DNA of 9,736 nt from an uncultured Megasphaera sp. (GCA_934202965.1 CAKPYN010000035.1:1-9736); one strand, 5' to 3'. Shown: positions 1-6,957, counted from the stretch's first letter. Notes: generated by a model from the sequence alone, not told the origin. Made by a program: numbers and translations.

Positions 1-5
1 ATCGC

Positions 6-65
6 TAATACCTATGTAACTCCGACTTGCAAGCTCCCACCTCAAACACCGTAGGTATTAGGTGG
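6..65 (+). other. Structured stretch at the window start, possible RNA fold or decayed element end
   Basis: Bases 6-16 pair with 50-60 to make an 11-bp stem (one G-U). Bases 37-41 (ccacc), inside its loop, are complementary to 61-65 (ggtgg) directly after the stem, so an H-type pseudoknot is possible. A further short palindrome (cttgcaag, 26-33) lies in the loop. The only frame open from base 1 reads 17 residues and stops at 52-54, with no family I recognise. The string aagctcccacctc at 31-43 resembles the aagctcccgcctc string of the transposon-like end at the right edge of the window. It could therefore be the 3' end of an IS605-type unit, or the tail of a non-coding RNA, cut by the window edge. 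The pairing is seen; the identity is open. Confidence 0.3.
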
Positions 66-81
66 TGAGTAGTTGACTTTC

Positions 82-119
82 AAACACCCGGTATGTCACA
101 TCACATAACGGGTGTTTTT
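82..119 (+). terminator. Intrinsic terminator of the upstream unit
   Basis: A 9-bp perfect stem (aaacacccg, 82-90, with cgggtgttt, 109-117) continues after one mismatch into tatgt/acata (92-96 with 103-107), with a 6-base loop and a T run at 115-119. The A-run before the left arm is short, so termination is mainly rightward. It separates whatever lies left of the window from the reductase gene. Confidence 0.75.
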
Positions 120-232
120 CTGTATTATTTCATAAAAGCATCTTATTTCTCTTCTTGTCGTGTCTTTATATGCTAGACATGTAATGTGTATTGATAATCA
201 AAAGCATACTATGTTTTCTTTCAATTTTACTT

Positions 233-238
233 TATAAT
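233..238 (+). promoter_or_regulatory. Candidate -10 box for the reductase gene
   Basis: A perfect TATAAT lies 54 bases before the chosen ATG, in AT-rich DNA between a terminator and the gene. No good -35 box sits at 16-18 bp: the hexamer at 210-215 is tatgtt. The call rests on the -10 box and position only. Confidence 0.3.
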
Positions 239-291
239 AATTGATGTAAGCTTTTGAATTTTTTATATCATAAAGAAAGAAAGTGATACAT

Positions 292-1197
292 ATGAAAATA
301 ATGATTACCGGTATTGGCGGTGTCGGCGGCTATATTGCATCTGTATTATGTGATAATTATCCAACTGTAACGCTCATCGCCCGCAAAACGCGCAAAGAAT
401 CGCTGCAGAAAAACGGCTTAGTTCTTCATAGCGACTTCTTCGGTGAACATGTATTTCATCCGCTCGTAACGGATACGCCTGCTGCTGCAGGTATTCAGGA
501 TATCATTTTTGTCTGTGTAAAAAACTATTCCCTTGCCGATGCCCTGGAAGCCTTGCGGCCGTGTGTTGACAACCATACAATCATCGTCCTCGTTCTCAAT
601 GGCGTAGACCATTTAAAAACAGCCCAATCGATTTTCCCTACAGGTCGTTTTGTCGATACATGTATTTACATTACCGCTGCCTATAATGATGATTTTTCCA
701 TCAGCCAATATGGCCATTTCGCCCGCATATACCTAGGCTCTACGGATGAAAAGGCTGCTCAAACAGCCTATGAAGTTCTCCATCATGACGGACTGACTAC
801 CCTCAAAACAAATCAAATTACAAAAGAAATCTGGAACAAATACATTCTAAATTGTGCCTACAATGTTATTACGGCCTATTATGAATGTACCATTGGGGAT
901 GCCCTGAACAAACCAAAGGGCAAACAGGAATTTCGCCAGCTTGTTGAAGAAGCCTATACCGTAGGCAAGGCCTTAGGCGTACCATTAGACGATACCCTTG
1001 TCGATACCATTTATAACCGCATTCTTCGGCAAGAAGATAAAAATGTCTATAGCTCCCTAGCTCGTGATGTCATGAACGGTCATCAAAGCGAATTGGATAC
1101 CTTTAGTGGCTACTTGGTCCGTACCGCGCAAGAACTACATCTTACCATTCCCTTTTCACAACAATGTTACCAAGCCATTTCGAAACGAATCAACTAA
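292..1197 (+). CDS. panE: Ketopantoate reductase family protein (2-dehydropantoate 2-reductase, ApbA/PanE)
   Basis: The family reduces 2-dehydropantoate to pantoate with NADPH, a step towards pantothenate and CoA, in the cytosol. The 301-residue product opens directly with the dinucleotide-binding motif (GIGGVGG, residues 7-13). It has the VCVKNYS lysine (K77), LNGV (102-105), the central W-N-K-Y-I-L-N block with the conserved lysine (K183) and asparagine (N187), and a C-terminal SELDTFSG segment with the family glutamate (E267). Length is normal for the family. I chose ATG 292 because the fold starts at MKIMITG; an in-frame GTG at 283 would add three residues and fits the family less well. 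The A/G-rich stretch before it (272-283) is only a weak ribosome binding site. It is monocistronic, between terminators at 82-119 and 1236-1291. Many bacteria hold several paralogues of unclear substrate, so the exact ketoacid is uncertain; the family is not. Confidence 0.85.
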   Translation: MKIMITGIGGVGGYIASVLCDNYPTVTLIARKTRKESLQKNGLVLHSDFFGEHVFHPLVTDTPAAAGIQDIIFVCVKNYSLADALEALRPCVDNHTIIVLVLNGVDHLKTAQSIFPTGRFVDTCIYITAAYNDDFSISQYGHFARIYLGSTDEKAAQTAYEVLHHDGLTTLKTNQITKEIWNKYILNCAYNVITAYYECTIGDALNKPKGKQEFRQLVEEAYTVGKALGVPLDDTLVDTIYNRILRQEDKNVYSSLARDVMNGHQSELDTFSGYLVRTAQELHLTIPFSQQCYQAISKRIN

Positions 1198-1235
1198 AAT
1201 ACGTTCTTTTATGCACAACTAATTGATACAACAAG

Positions 1236-1291
1236 AAAGCCCTTTACAGTATTCCTGAGGCAGTGGGTTCAGGAATCGTAAAGGGCTTTTT
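1236..1291. terminator. Strong bidirectional intrinsic terminator
   Basis: Arms aagccctttac (1237-1247) and gtaaagggctt (1278-1288) are perfect complements. After a small internal loop, attcctga (1251-1258) pairs perfectly with tcaggaat (1269-1276), leaving a 10-base loop. A T run follows at 1287-1291 and an A run precedes at 1236-1238, so it can work both ways. It ends the reductase transcript and could serve a leftward transcript from the MaoC remnant. Confidence 0.88.
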
Positions 1292-1451
1292 GTATACGCA
1301 AATATTTTTATTAGGTTGTGTAATACCGTTTTTTTACAGCATAATATTCTGATTCCGTGAAACATTCGTTGTGTAAGCAGTGTTTTTGTATCAAATGCTG
1401 CATTAGATTCAGTTCATAGGTAGTACAATTCATCCGGAAGCCTCGGCTATA

Positions 1452-1715
1452 TTATTTCTTCATCACACGGGCTTCACCATTGGTAACTAATTTACCGTTT
1501 TGATTGACAACAGTTGTTTGAAAAACAATACGATGTTTTTCATCATTTTTTTCTTTGCACTCCACAGTAGCAGTGAGCGTATCCCCATAGAAAACAGGTG
1601 CTAAAAAATTACGATGTTGATTCATATAAATGGTGTTAATTCTCGGCATTTCAGTTCCTAAAACAGCTGAAATTAATCCGGCCGAAATCATACCATGGGC
1701 AATACGTTGTTTAAA
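1452..1715 (-). pseudogene. Truncated MaoC-type (R)-specific enoyl-CoA hydratase, C-terminal remnant
   Basis: Reading leftward, the frame gives FKQRIAHGM and then ISAGLISAVLGTEMP, followed by a segment ending GEARVMKK and a stop at 1452-1454. This matches the second half of the MaoC/PhaJ hot-dog family, whose members are about 135-150 residues and hydrate 2-enoyl-CoA. The N-terminal part, including the usual Asp and His catalytic pair upstream of the IAHGM motif, is missing. Upstream of FKQ the frame runs through poly-A/T codons (FFNCFF) to an in-frame TAA at about 1742-1744. An ATG at 1691 would give 79 residues but has no convincing ribosome binding site and begins inside the conserved motif. 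The remnant stops where the AT-rich tract begins, so I infer deletion or insertion at about 1712-1718. No function is expected. Confidence 0.75.
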
Positions 1716-2138
1716 AAAACAATTAAAAAAATTTTTATCGATTTTTTATCTTTTTTTACTTATTATGTACTATATTTCACATTTTTATTTTATTTGTGAA
1801 AAATTAGCACTTGCTTCTTTGTACAAATTGTTTTGTATGCAAAATTTATGCTGTAAATAGTATTTTAGTGGGATGTAGTATTATATCTTTTTCTTCTTGC
1901 TGTTATTCTTATGTAGAATTATTTTATTTATTCTCTATATGAATAATGCATTGTTCCTTAAAAACATAGGGGTGTTATTAATATACTTTGATTTGATTTC
2001 GTTTCTGTGTAAAACTTTTAAGTATAGTATACCGTCATGTATTACAAAAAAGTCTATAACAATATTTCTATTATTCCTTGACGCTATTATTTTTTCGTGA
2101 TAACATTCTTACAGGTAATACAAACGCAGTGAATTGAA
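1716..2138. other. AT-rich gene-free spacer
   Basis: This stretch is far richer in A and T than its flanks and is dominated by T runs on the plus strand. The open frames in it (1630-1860 and 1897-2100, plus) translate to F/I/L/Y-rich strings typical of AT bias, with no ribosome binding site and no family resemblance, so I call no gene. It abuts the broken MaoC gene on the left and the pct leader on the right, and may be decayed or foreign DNA. Confidence 0.5.
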
Positions 2139-2156
2139 TCGTACTGCTTTGTACGA
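2139..2156. repeat. Inverted repeat upstream of the pct promoter candidate
   Basis: tcgtac (2139-2144) and gtacga (2151-2156) are perfect 6-bp arms around a 6-base spacer, giving an 18-bp dyad. It lies about 15 bp upstream of the candidate -35 box and could be a regulator site. Arms this short also occur by chance. Confidence 0.25.
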
Positions 2157-2171
2157 ATTTCTTTTGAATTC

Positions 2172-2198
2172 TTTACGTGAATTTATCATTTGTATAAT
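2172..2198 (+). promoter_or_regulatory. Candidate promoter of the pct-lcd operon
   Basis: TTTACG (2172-2177) and a perfect TATAAT (2193-2198) are separated by 15 bp, shorter than the usual 17. A start site near 2205 would give a leader of about 60 bases before pct. It is the best -10 box in the leader. No other start signal of comparable quality is visible before the downstream genes, which suggests one main promoter for the operon. Confidence 0.4.
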
Positions 2199-2199
2199 T

Positions 2200-2216
2200 G
2201 ATTCTTTACAAGAATC
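2200..2216. promoter_or_regulatory. Palindrome over the predicted start site of the pct operon, candidate operator
   Basis: gattctt (2200-2206), a tac centre and aagaatc (2210-2216) form a perfect 17-bp dyad. It begins two bases after the candidate -10 box and spans the predicted +1, the classic place for a repressor. It could also form a small hairpin at the 5' end of the mRNA. The regulator is unknown, and no regulator gene lies in the window. Confidence 0.35.
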
Positions 2217-2264
2217 GGTTAAAAATAATCGTAAAGACAAAAACATAGGAGGTTGTATTTGACA

Positions 2265-3818
2265 ATGAAGAAAGTGAAAATTATCACAGCGGCTGACGCA
2301 GCTAAACTTGTAAAAGACAATGATACGCTTACATCCATTGGTTTTGTCAGCTGTGCTCATCCAGAAGCATTAACTAAAGCATTGGAACAACGTTTTTTAG
2401 AAACAGGCAGCCCAAAAAATTTGACATACATTTATACGGCTTCACAGGGTAAACGCGATGGCCGCGGCGGTGAACATTTGGCTCATGAAGGATTGCTCAA
2501 ACGTGCCATCTTAGGTCATTATCAGACTGTACCGGCTATTGCAAAATTAGCTGTAGAAAATAAAATCGAAGCTTATAACTGTGCACAAGGCACACTGCTC
2601 CATTGGTTCCGTGCATTAGCTGGTCATAAAATGGGCGTTTTCACTGATATCGGTTTGGAAACATTCCTCGATCCTCGTCAAGGCGGCGGCAAATTAAATG
2701 ACGTCACCAAAGAAGATATCGTAAAACTTCTTACGATTGAAGGACAAGAACAGCTTTTCTATCCAACCTTCCCCGTCAATGTTGCTTTCCTTCGCGGTAC
2801 CTATGCTGATGAAGTCGGCAATATCACGATGGAAGAAGAAGTTGCTCCTCTCGAAAATACATCCGTTGCTCAAGCTGTTCATAACTGCGGCGGCATCGTT
2901 GTCGTACAGGTTAAAGGCGTCGTAGAACACGGCACATTGGATCCGCGCCTGGTAAAAATCCCTGGCATTTATGTTGACTATGTTGTTGTCGCTGATGAAA
3001 AAGACCATGAACAAGCTTTTAGCTGTGCCTTTGACCCGACATTGTGCGGCGAACGTCGTGCTCCTCTCGGTGAAGCCGGTGCTCCATTGCCAATGAGCGC
3101 AAAGAAAATTATTGGTCGTCGCGGCGCATTATTCCTTACAGAAAATGCAATCGTTAACCTCGGCGTTGGTGCTCCGGAATATGTTGCATCTGTTGCCGGT
3201 GAAGAAGGCATTGCCGATACGATTACACTGACAGTCGAAAATGGTGCTATCGGCGGTGTTCCGCAGGGCGGTGCACAATTCGGTTCTACCCGTAATGCCG
3301 AAGCTATTATCGACCATCCGTATCAGTTCGACTTTTACGATGGCGGCGGTTTGGATATGACCTTCCTTGGTCTTGCACAATGCGATGCTACAGGCAACAT
3401 CAACGTCAGCAAATTCGGTACAAACATTGCCGGCTGCGGTGGTTTCCCGAATATTTCTCAGCAGACGCCTAACGTATTCTTCTGCGGTACATTTACAGCT
3501 GGTGGCTTAAAAATCGCTGTTGAAGATGGCAAAGTAAAAATTCTTCAAGAAGGCAAAGCTAAGAAATTCATCAAAAACGTTGACCAGATTACATTCAATG
3601 GTTCCTACGCTATGCGCAAAGGCCAGAAAGTTCATTACATCACAGAACGTTGCGTCTTTGAATTAACTAAAGATGGTTTGAAATTGACAGAAGTTGCTCC
3701 TGGCATTGATATAGAAAAAGACATCCTCGCCCACATGGACTTCAAACCGATTATCGGCGATTACAAAACCATGGATCTTCGTATTTTCCAAGATGGCCCA
3801 ATGGGATTGAAAAAATAA
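2265..3818 (+). CDS. pct: Propionate CoA-transferase (lactate/acetate/propionate), first gene of the acrylate operon
   Basis: The enzyme moves CoA from propionyl-CoA or acetyl-CoA to lactate, making lactoyl-CoA for the dehydratase; it is cytosolic and a class I CoA-transferase. The 517 residues match the M. elsdenii and C. propionicum Pct family over the whole length by recall. Visible landmarks are TSIGFVS near the start, GVFTDIGLETFLDPR (124-138), the NLGVGAPEYVA block (298-308) and TVENGAIGGVPQGG (323-336). There E325 aligns with the glutamate known to carry the CoA thioester in C. propionicum Pct (E324). I chose ATG 2265 because homologues start M-(K/R)-K-V. The AGGAGG at 2247-2252 is 12 bases away, slightly long, and a TTG at 2259 would sit at 6 bases, so a TTG start remains possible. 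The next gene follows after 45 bases with no terminator. Confidence 0.95.
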   Translation: MKKVKIITAADAAKLVKDNDTLTSIGFVSCAHPEALTKALEQRFLETGSPKNLTYIYTASQGKRDGRGGEHLAHEGLLKRAILGHYQTVPAIAKLAVENKIEAYNCAQGTLLHWFRALAGHKMGVFTDIGLETFLDPRQGGGKLNDVTKEDIVKLLTIEGQEQLFYPTFPVNVAFLRGTYADEVGNITMEEEVAPLENTSVAQAVHNCGGIVVVQVKGVVEHGTLDPRLVKIPGIYVDYVVVADEKDHEQAFSCAFDPTLCGERRAPLGEAGAPLPMSAKKIIGRRGALFLTENAIVNLGVGAPEYVASVAGEEGIADTITLTVENGAIGGVPQGGAQFGSTRNAEAIIDHPYQFDFYDGGGLDMTFLGLAQCDATGNINVSKFGTNIAGCGGFPNISQQTPNVFFCGTFTAGGLKIAVEDGKVKILQEGKAKKFIKNVDQITFNGSYAMRKGQKVHYITERCVFELTKDGLKLTEVAPGIDIEKDILAHMDFKPIIGDYKTMDLRIFQDGPMGLKK

Positions 3819-3863
3819 TTCATCCTAATTATATATAACAATTATAAAGGAGACATGCACATC

Positions 3864-4754
3864 ATGAAACCAATGAGATTGCATCACGTAGGTATTGTAC
3901 TTCCTACATTACAACAAGCACACGACTTTATTCAGGCAAACGGCCTCGAAATCGACTATGCCGGTTTCGTTAACGCATATCATGCTGATTTGATTTTCAC
4001 TAAAAAAGGCCCATTCTGCAGCCCAATTGAAATGATTATCCCTCATGAAGGCGTTTTAACCAAATTCAACGGCGGCCGCGGTGGTATTGCTCATATCGCT
4101 TTTGAAGTCGATGATGTTGAAGCTGTTCGTCAAGAAATGGAAGCTGAATGCCCGGGCTGCATGCTCGAAAAGAAAGCTGTTCAAGGTACTGACGATATTA
4201 TCGTTAACTTCCGTCGCCCTAGCACCAACCAGGGTATCCTCGTAGAATATGTACAGACAACAGCTCCTATCCAGGGTCATGGCGTAAATCCGTTTGAAAA
4301 ATTAGGTAAAGCCGGTGAACTTCATGATACATGGCATCCAATGCGCCTCCATCATGTCGGCATCGTACTTCCAACAATGGAACAGGCTCAAGCTTTCATC
4401 AAAACAAACGGTTTGGAAGTTGATTACTCCGGTTTTGTTGATGCTTACCATGCTGACCTCATCTTCACAAAGAAAGGTGAATACAGCACACCGCTGGAAA
4501 TGATTATTCCGCACGAAGGCGTTTTGACTAAGTTCAATAACGGCAAAGGCGGCATTGCTCACCTCGCTTTTGAAGTTGATGATGTTGAAGCCGTTCGTCA
4601 GCACATGGAAAAAGAATGCCCAGGCTGCATGCTTGAAAAGAAAGCTGTTCAAGGTACTGACGATATTATCGTTAACTTCCGTCGTCCGAGCACCGACCAG
4701 GGTATTCTCGTAGAATACGTACAGACTGTCGCTCCGATTAACTACAATAAATAA
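3864..4754 (+). CDS. Tandem-duplicated VOC (glyoxalase-fold) protein, possible 2-hydroxyacyl-CoA epimerase
   Basis: The 296-residue protein is two near-identical VOC domains, residues 4-134 and 160-290, joined by a 25-residue linker. By hand count about 110 of 131 positions are identical. Each half carries HHVGI at its start, EM-IIP in the middle, GGIAH-AFEVDD and a late LVEYVQ. This places candidate metal ligands at H7/H8, E56, H77 and E128, repeated at H163/H164, E212, H233 and E284. The same layout is known for methylmalonyl-CoA epimerase, where His, Gln/Glu, His and Glu bind a divalent metal. Single-domain epimerases act as dimers, so the fusion may be a built-in dimer. Start: AAGGAG (3847-3852) sits 11 bases from ATG 3864; an ATG at 3855 is too close. 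Lying between pct and lcdC, it probably acts on a CoA ester of the pathway, but the substrate is inferred, not shown. Confidence 0.85.
   Translation: MKPMRLHHVGIVLPTLQQAHDFIQANGLEIDYAGFVNAYHADLIFTKKGPFCSPIEMIIPHEGVLTKFNGGRGGIAHIAFEVDDVEAVRQEMEAECPGCMLEKKAVQGTDDIIVNFRRPSTNQGILVEYVQTTAPIQGHGVNPFEKLGKAGELHDTWHPMRLHHVGIVLPTMEQAQAFIKTNGLEVDYSGFVDAYHADLIFTKKGEYSTPLEMIIPHEGVLTKFNNGKGGIAHLAFEVDDVEAVRQHMEKECPGCMLEKKAVQGTDDIIVNFRRPSTDQGILVEYVQTVAPINYNK
3873..4733 (+). repeat. Internal tandem gene duplication, period 468 bases
   Basis: Bases 3873-4265 and 4341-4733 encode the two VOC domains, in register at exactly 468 bases (156 codons). Most codons have diverged at third positions. The blocks 4167-4216 and 4635-4684, however, are identical for 50 bases, ending in cttccgtcg. 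That uneven identity suggests local gene conversion or strong constraint. Confidence 0.9.
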
Positions 4755-4808
4755 TATACATCCATCTCGATTTGGATGTCGGCAGTATGTGGAAAGGATA
4801 TAAGAACT

Positions 4809-5591
4809 ATGTATACACTTGGAATTGATGTTGGCTCTTCATCTTCTAAAGCAGTTATCTTAGAAGATGGTAAAAATATCATTGCACAAGCAGTCATTGA
4901 AATTGGTACCGGATCTACCGGTCCGGAACGGGTCTTGCAAGAAGTATTTAAAAACACAGATCTGACATTAGACGACATGGCAAATGTTATTGCTACAGGA
5001 TATGGCCGTTTCAACGTCGTCGCAGCCAAAGGTGAAGTAAGTGAAATCACCTGTCATGCCAAAGGAGCTATCTTTGAATGCCCCGGTACGACAACCATCT
5101 TGGATATTGGCGGGCAAGACGTCAAAGCCATTAAATTGAATATGGACGGACTCGTCATGCAGTTTGCTATGAACGATAAATGCGCCGCTGGTACAGGCCG
5201 TTTCCTCGATGTTATGTCTAAAGTATTGGAAATTCCAATGTCTGAAATGGGAGAATGGTATTTTAAATCCCAGCATCCAGCAGCCGTCAGCAGCACATGC
5301 ACGGTATTTGCTGAATCAGAAGTCATTTCCCTACTGTCCAAAAATATTCCTAAAGAAGACATCGTCGCAGGTGTCCATCGTTCCATCGCCAGCAAAGCCA
5401 GTGCACTCGTACGCCGTATCGGCGTCGGTGCAGATCTGACAATGACTGGCGGCGGTTCACGGGATGCCGGCGTAGTCGATGCCATTTCGAAAGAATTGGG
5501 CGTTCCCGTCCGTGTAGCAGCTCATCCGCAAGCAGTTGGCGCCTTAGGTGCTGCCTTGATTGCCTATGAAAAAGTTGCCAAACAAAAATAA
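4809..5591 (+). CDS. lcdC: Activator of lactoyl-CoA dehydratase (ATP-dependent [4Fe-4S] archerase, HgdC family)
   Basis: This homodimeric iron-sulfur ATPase injects one high-energy electron into the dehydratase at the cost of ATP, starting the ketyl-radical reaction. The 260 residues equal the length known for HgdC of Acidaminococcus. Landmarks are the ASKHA-type phosphate loop GIDVGSSSSKAV (5-16), DIGGQDVKAI (99-108), and the two cysteines that bridge the cluster between subunits, C125 in NDKCAAGTGRF and C164 in SSTCTVFAESE. A second nucleotide-binding motif, TMTGGGSRDAGVV, lies at 211-223. Start: ATG 4809 with AAAGGA (4793-4798) ten bases upstream, and the fold begins at once. An in-frame upstream ATG at 4776 would add 11 unlike residues. 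It follows the VOC gene by 54 bases and precedes lcdA by 76 bases holding a stem-loop. The order activator then alpha/beta fits this dehydratase family. Confidence 0.93.
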   Translation: MYTLGIDVGSSSSKAVILEDGKNIIAQAVIEIGTGSTGPERVLQEVFKNTDLTLDDMANVIATGYGRFNVVAAKGEVSEITCHAKGAIFECPGTTTILDIGGQDVKAIKLNMDGLVMQFAMNDKCAAGTGRFLDVMSKVLEIPMSEMGEWYFKSQHPAAVSSTCTVFAESEVISLLSKNIPKEDIVAGVHRSIASKASALVRRIGVGADLTMTGGGSRDAGVVDAISKELGVPVRVAAHPQAVGALGAALIAYEKVAKQK

Positions 5592-5593
5592 GG

Positions 5594-5624
5594 TTATGTT
5601 TTCCCTCTTGGGAAGATGACATAA
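5594..5624 (+). promoter_or_regulatory. Intercistronic stem-loop between lcdC and lcdA
   Basis: Outer arms ttatgt (5594-5599) and acataa (5619-5624) and inner arms ttccc (5601-5605) and gggaa (5610-5614) are perfect complements, closing a tctt tetraloop. A 1 by 4 internal loop separates the two stems. No T run follows, so it is not an intrinsic terminator. Its place between the activator and the much more abundant dehydratase suggests mRNA processing or 5' stabilisation of the lcdAB part. Confidence 0.55.
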
Positions 5625-5667
5625 AATAGTACTTTAGCTTATCCAACCGATAAAAGGAGAGATTGTA

Positions 5668-6957
5668 ATGAGTGAAGAAAAAGCAGTAGATATCGAAAGC
5701 ATGAGCGCCAAAGATGCGCTTGGCTATTTCCTGCCGAAAATCGATGAAGATGCTAGAAAAGCAAAAAAAGAAGGCCGTCTTGTATGCTGGGCTGCTTCTG
5801 TAGCACCTCCTGAATTCTGCACAGCTATGGACATCGCTGTTGTATTCCCGGAAACACATGCAGCCGGCATTGGCGCACGTCATGGTGCTCCGGATATGCT
5901 CGAAGTTGCTGAAAACAAAGGCTACAACCAGGATATCTGTTCCTACTGCCGTGTTAACATGGGCTATATGGAATGCCTCAAACAGCAGGCTTTAAACGGC
6001 GGTGAAGAACCGGACGTATTGAAAAAATCCCCGGCATCCCGTATTCCATTGCCAGATGTTATTTTGACTTGCAACAACATTTGCAATACGTTGCTGAAAT
6101 GGTACGAAAACTTGGCAAAAGAATTGAACATTCCTCTGATTACCATCGACGTACCGTTCAACCATGAATATCCTGTTACAAAACAGTCTAAACAGTATAT
6201 CGTAGGCGAATTCAAACACGCTATCAAACAGCTCGAAGAACTTTGCGGCCGTCCGTTCAACTACGAAAAATTCTTCGAAGTACAGAAACAGACACAGCGT
6301 TCTATCGCAGCTTGGAACAAAATTGCTTCCTACCTCTGCTACAAACCGTCTCCGCTCAACGGCTTTGACCTCTTCAACTACATGGGCCTTGCCGTAGCTG
6401 CTCGTGACCTCGACTATGCTGAAATCACATTCAACAAATTAATCAAAGAATTAGACGCTAAAGTAGCTGCTAAAAAATGGGCTTTTGGCGAAAACGAAAA
6501 AACTCGTGTAACCTGGGAAGGTATTGCTGTATGGATTGCTTTGGGTCACACATTTAAAGAATTAAAAGGTAAAGGTGCTTTGATGACAGGTTCCGCATAT
6601 CCTGGCATGTGGGATGTTTCCTACGAACCGGGCAACCTCGAATCCATGGCTGAAGCATATACCCGTACATACATCAACTGTTGCCTCGAACGCCGCGGCG
6701 AAGTATTGGAAAGCATCGTTCGTGATGGCAAATGCGACGGCTTGGTCATGCATCAGAACCGTTCCTGCAAAAACATGAGCCTCCTCAATGATGAAGGCGG
6801 CAAACGCATTCAGAAAAACCTCGGTGTTCCGTACGTTATCTTCGACGGTGACCAGACAGATCCGCGTAACTTCTCGGAAGCACAGTTCGATACTCGTGTA
6901 GAAGCATTGTGCGAAACAATGGACGAAAAGAAAGCCAATGAAGGAGGCAATCACTAA
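5668..6957 (+). CDS. lcdA: Lactoyl-CoA dehydratase alpha subunit (2-hydroxyacyl-CoA dehydratase family)
   Basis: With LcdB it dehydrates (R)-lactoyl-CoA to acryloyl-CoA through a ketyl radical, using a [4Fe-4S] cluster and one electron from LcdC. The 429-residue length is normal for the family (HGD-D). Landmarks are LVCWAASVAPPEFC (38-51), PETHAAGIGARHG (61-73), CSYCRVNMGYMECLK (91-105), TCNNICNTLLKWYENLA (134-150), NGFDLFNYM (231-239), and HQNRSCK (362-368) with C367. Cluster ligands are probably among C91/C94, C135/C139 and C367, judged from the family pattern. The start is clear: AAGGAG (5654-5659) lies 8 bases before ATG 5668. Codon choice is strongly biased (GAA, AAA, CGT, GGC), as in highly expressed genes. 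Its stop overlaps the lcdB start by one base, so translation of the two subunits is probably coupled at 1:1. Confidence 0.95.
   Translation: MSEEKAVDIESMSAKDALGYFLPKIDEDARKAKKEGRLVCWAASVAPPEFCTAMDIAVVFPETHAAGIGARHGAPDMLEVAENKGYNQDICSYCRVNMGYMECLKQQALNGGEEPDVLKKSPASRIPLPDVILTCNNICNTLLKWYENLAKELNIPLITIDVPFNHEYPVTKQSKQYIVGEFKHAIKQLEELCGRPFNYEKFFEVQKQTQRSIAAWNKIASYLCYKPSPLNGFDLFNYMGLAVAARDLDYAEITFNKLIKELDAKVAAKKWAFGENEKTRVTWEGIAVWIALGHTFKELKGKGALMTGSAYPGMWDVSYEPGNLESMAEAYTRTYINCCLERRGEVLESIVRDGKCDGLVMHQNRSCKNMSLLNDEGGKRIQKNLGVPYVIFDGDQTDPRNFSEAQFDTRVEALCETMDEKKANEGGNH

Noticed and set aside
1775..1801. tttcaca/tgtgaaa inverted repeat as a CRP- or Rex-like site
   Set aside because: The arms are in the wrong order or spacing for either consensus, lie in AT-rich spacer and are about 460 bases from the next gene.
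1630..2100. Plus-strand open frames 1630-1860 and 1897-2100
   Set aside because: Their products are F/I/L/Y-rich strings from T-rich DNA, have no ribosome binding site, and the first overlaps the MaoC remnant.
2253..2261. TTG starts at 2253 and 2259 for pct
   Set aside because: The homologous proteins begin M-(K/R)-K-V at ATG 2265. The TTG at 2259 has better spacing, so it is noted with the gene but not chosen.
4758..4779. acatcca/tggatgt hairpin between the VOC gene and lcdC as a terminator
   Set aside because: It has only 7 bp, an 8-base loop and no T run, and the lcdC ribosome binding site follows soon after.
5350..5883. Long minus-strand open frame across lcdC and lcdA, and similar ones at 7599-8084 and 8734-9300
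   Set aside because: They are antisense shadows of well-supported genes produced by biased codon use, and their translations match no family.
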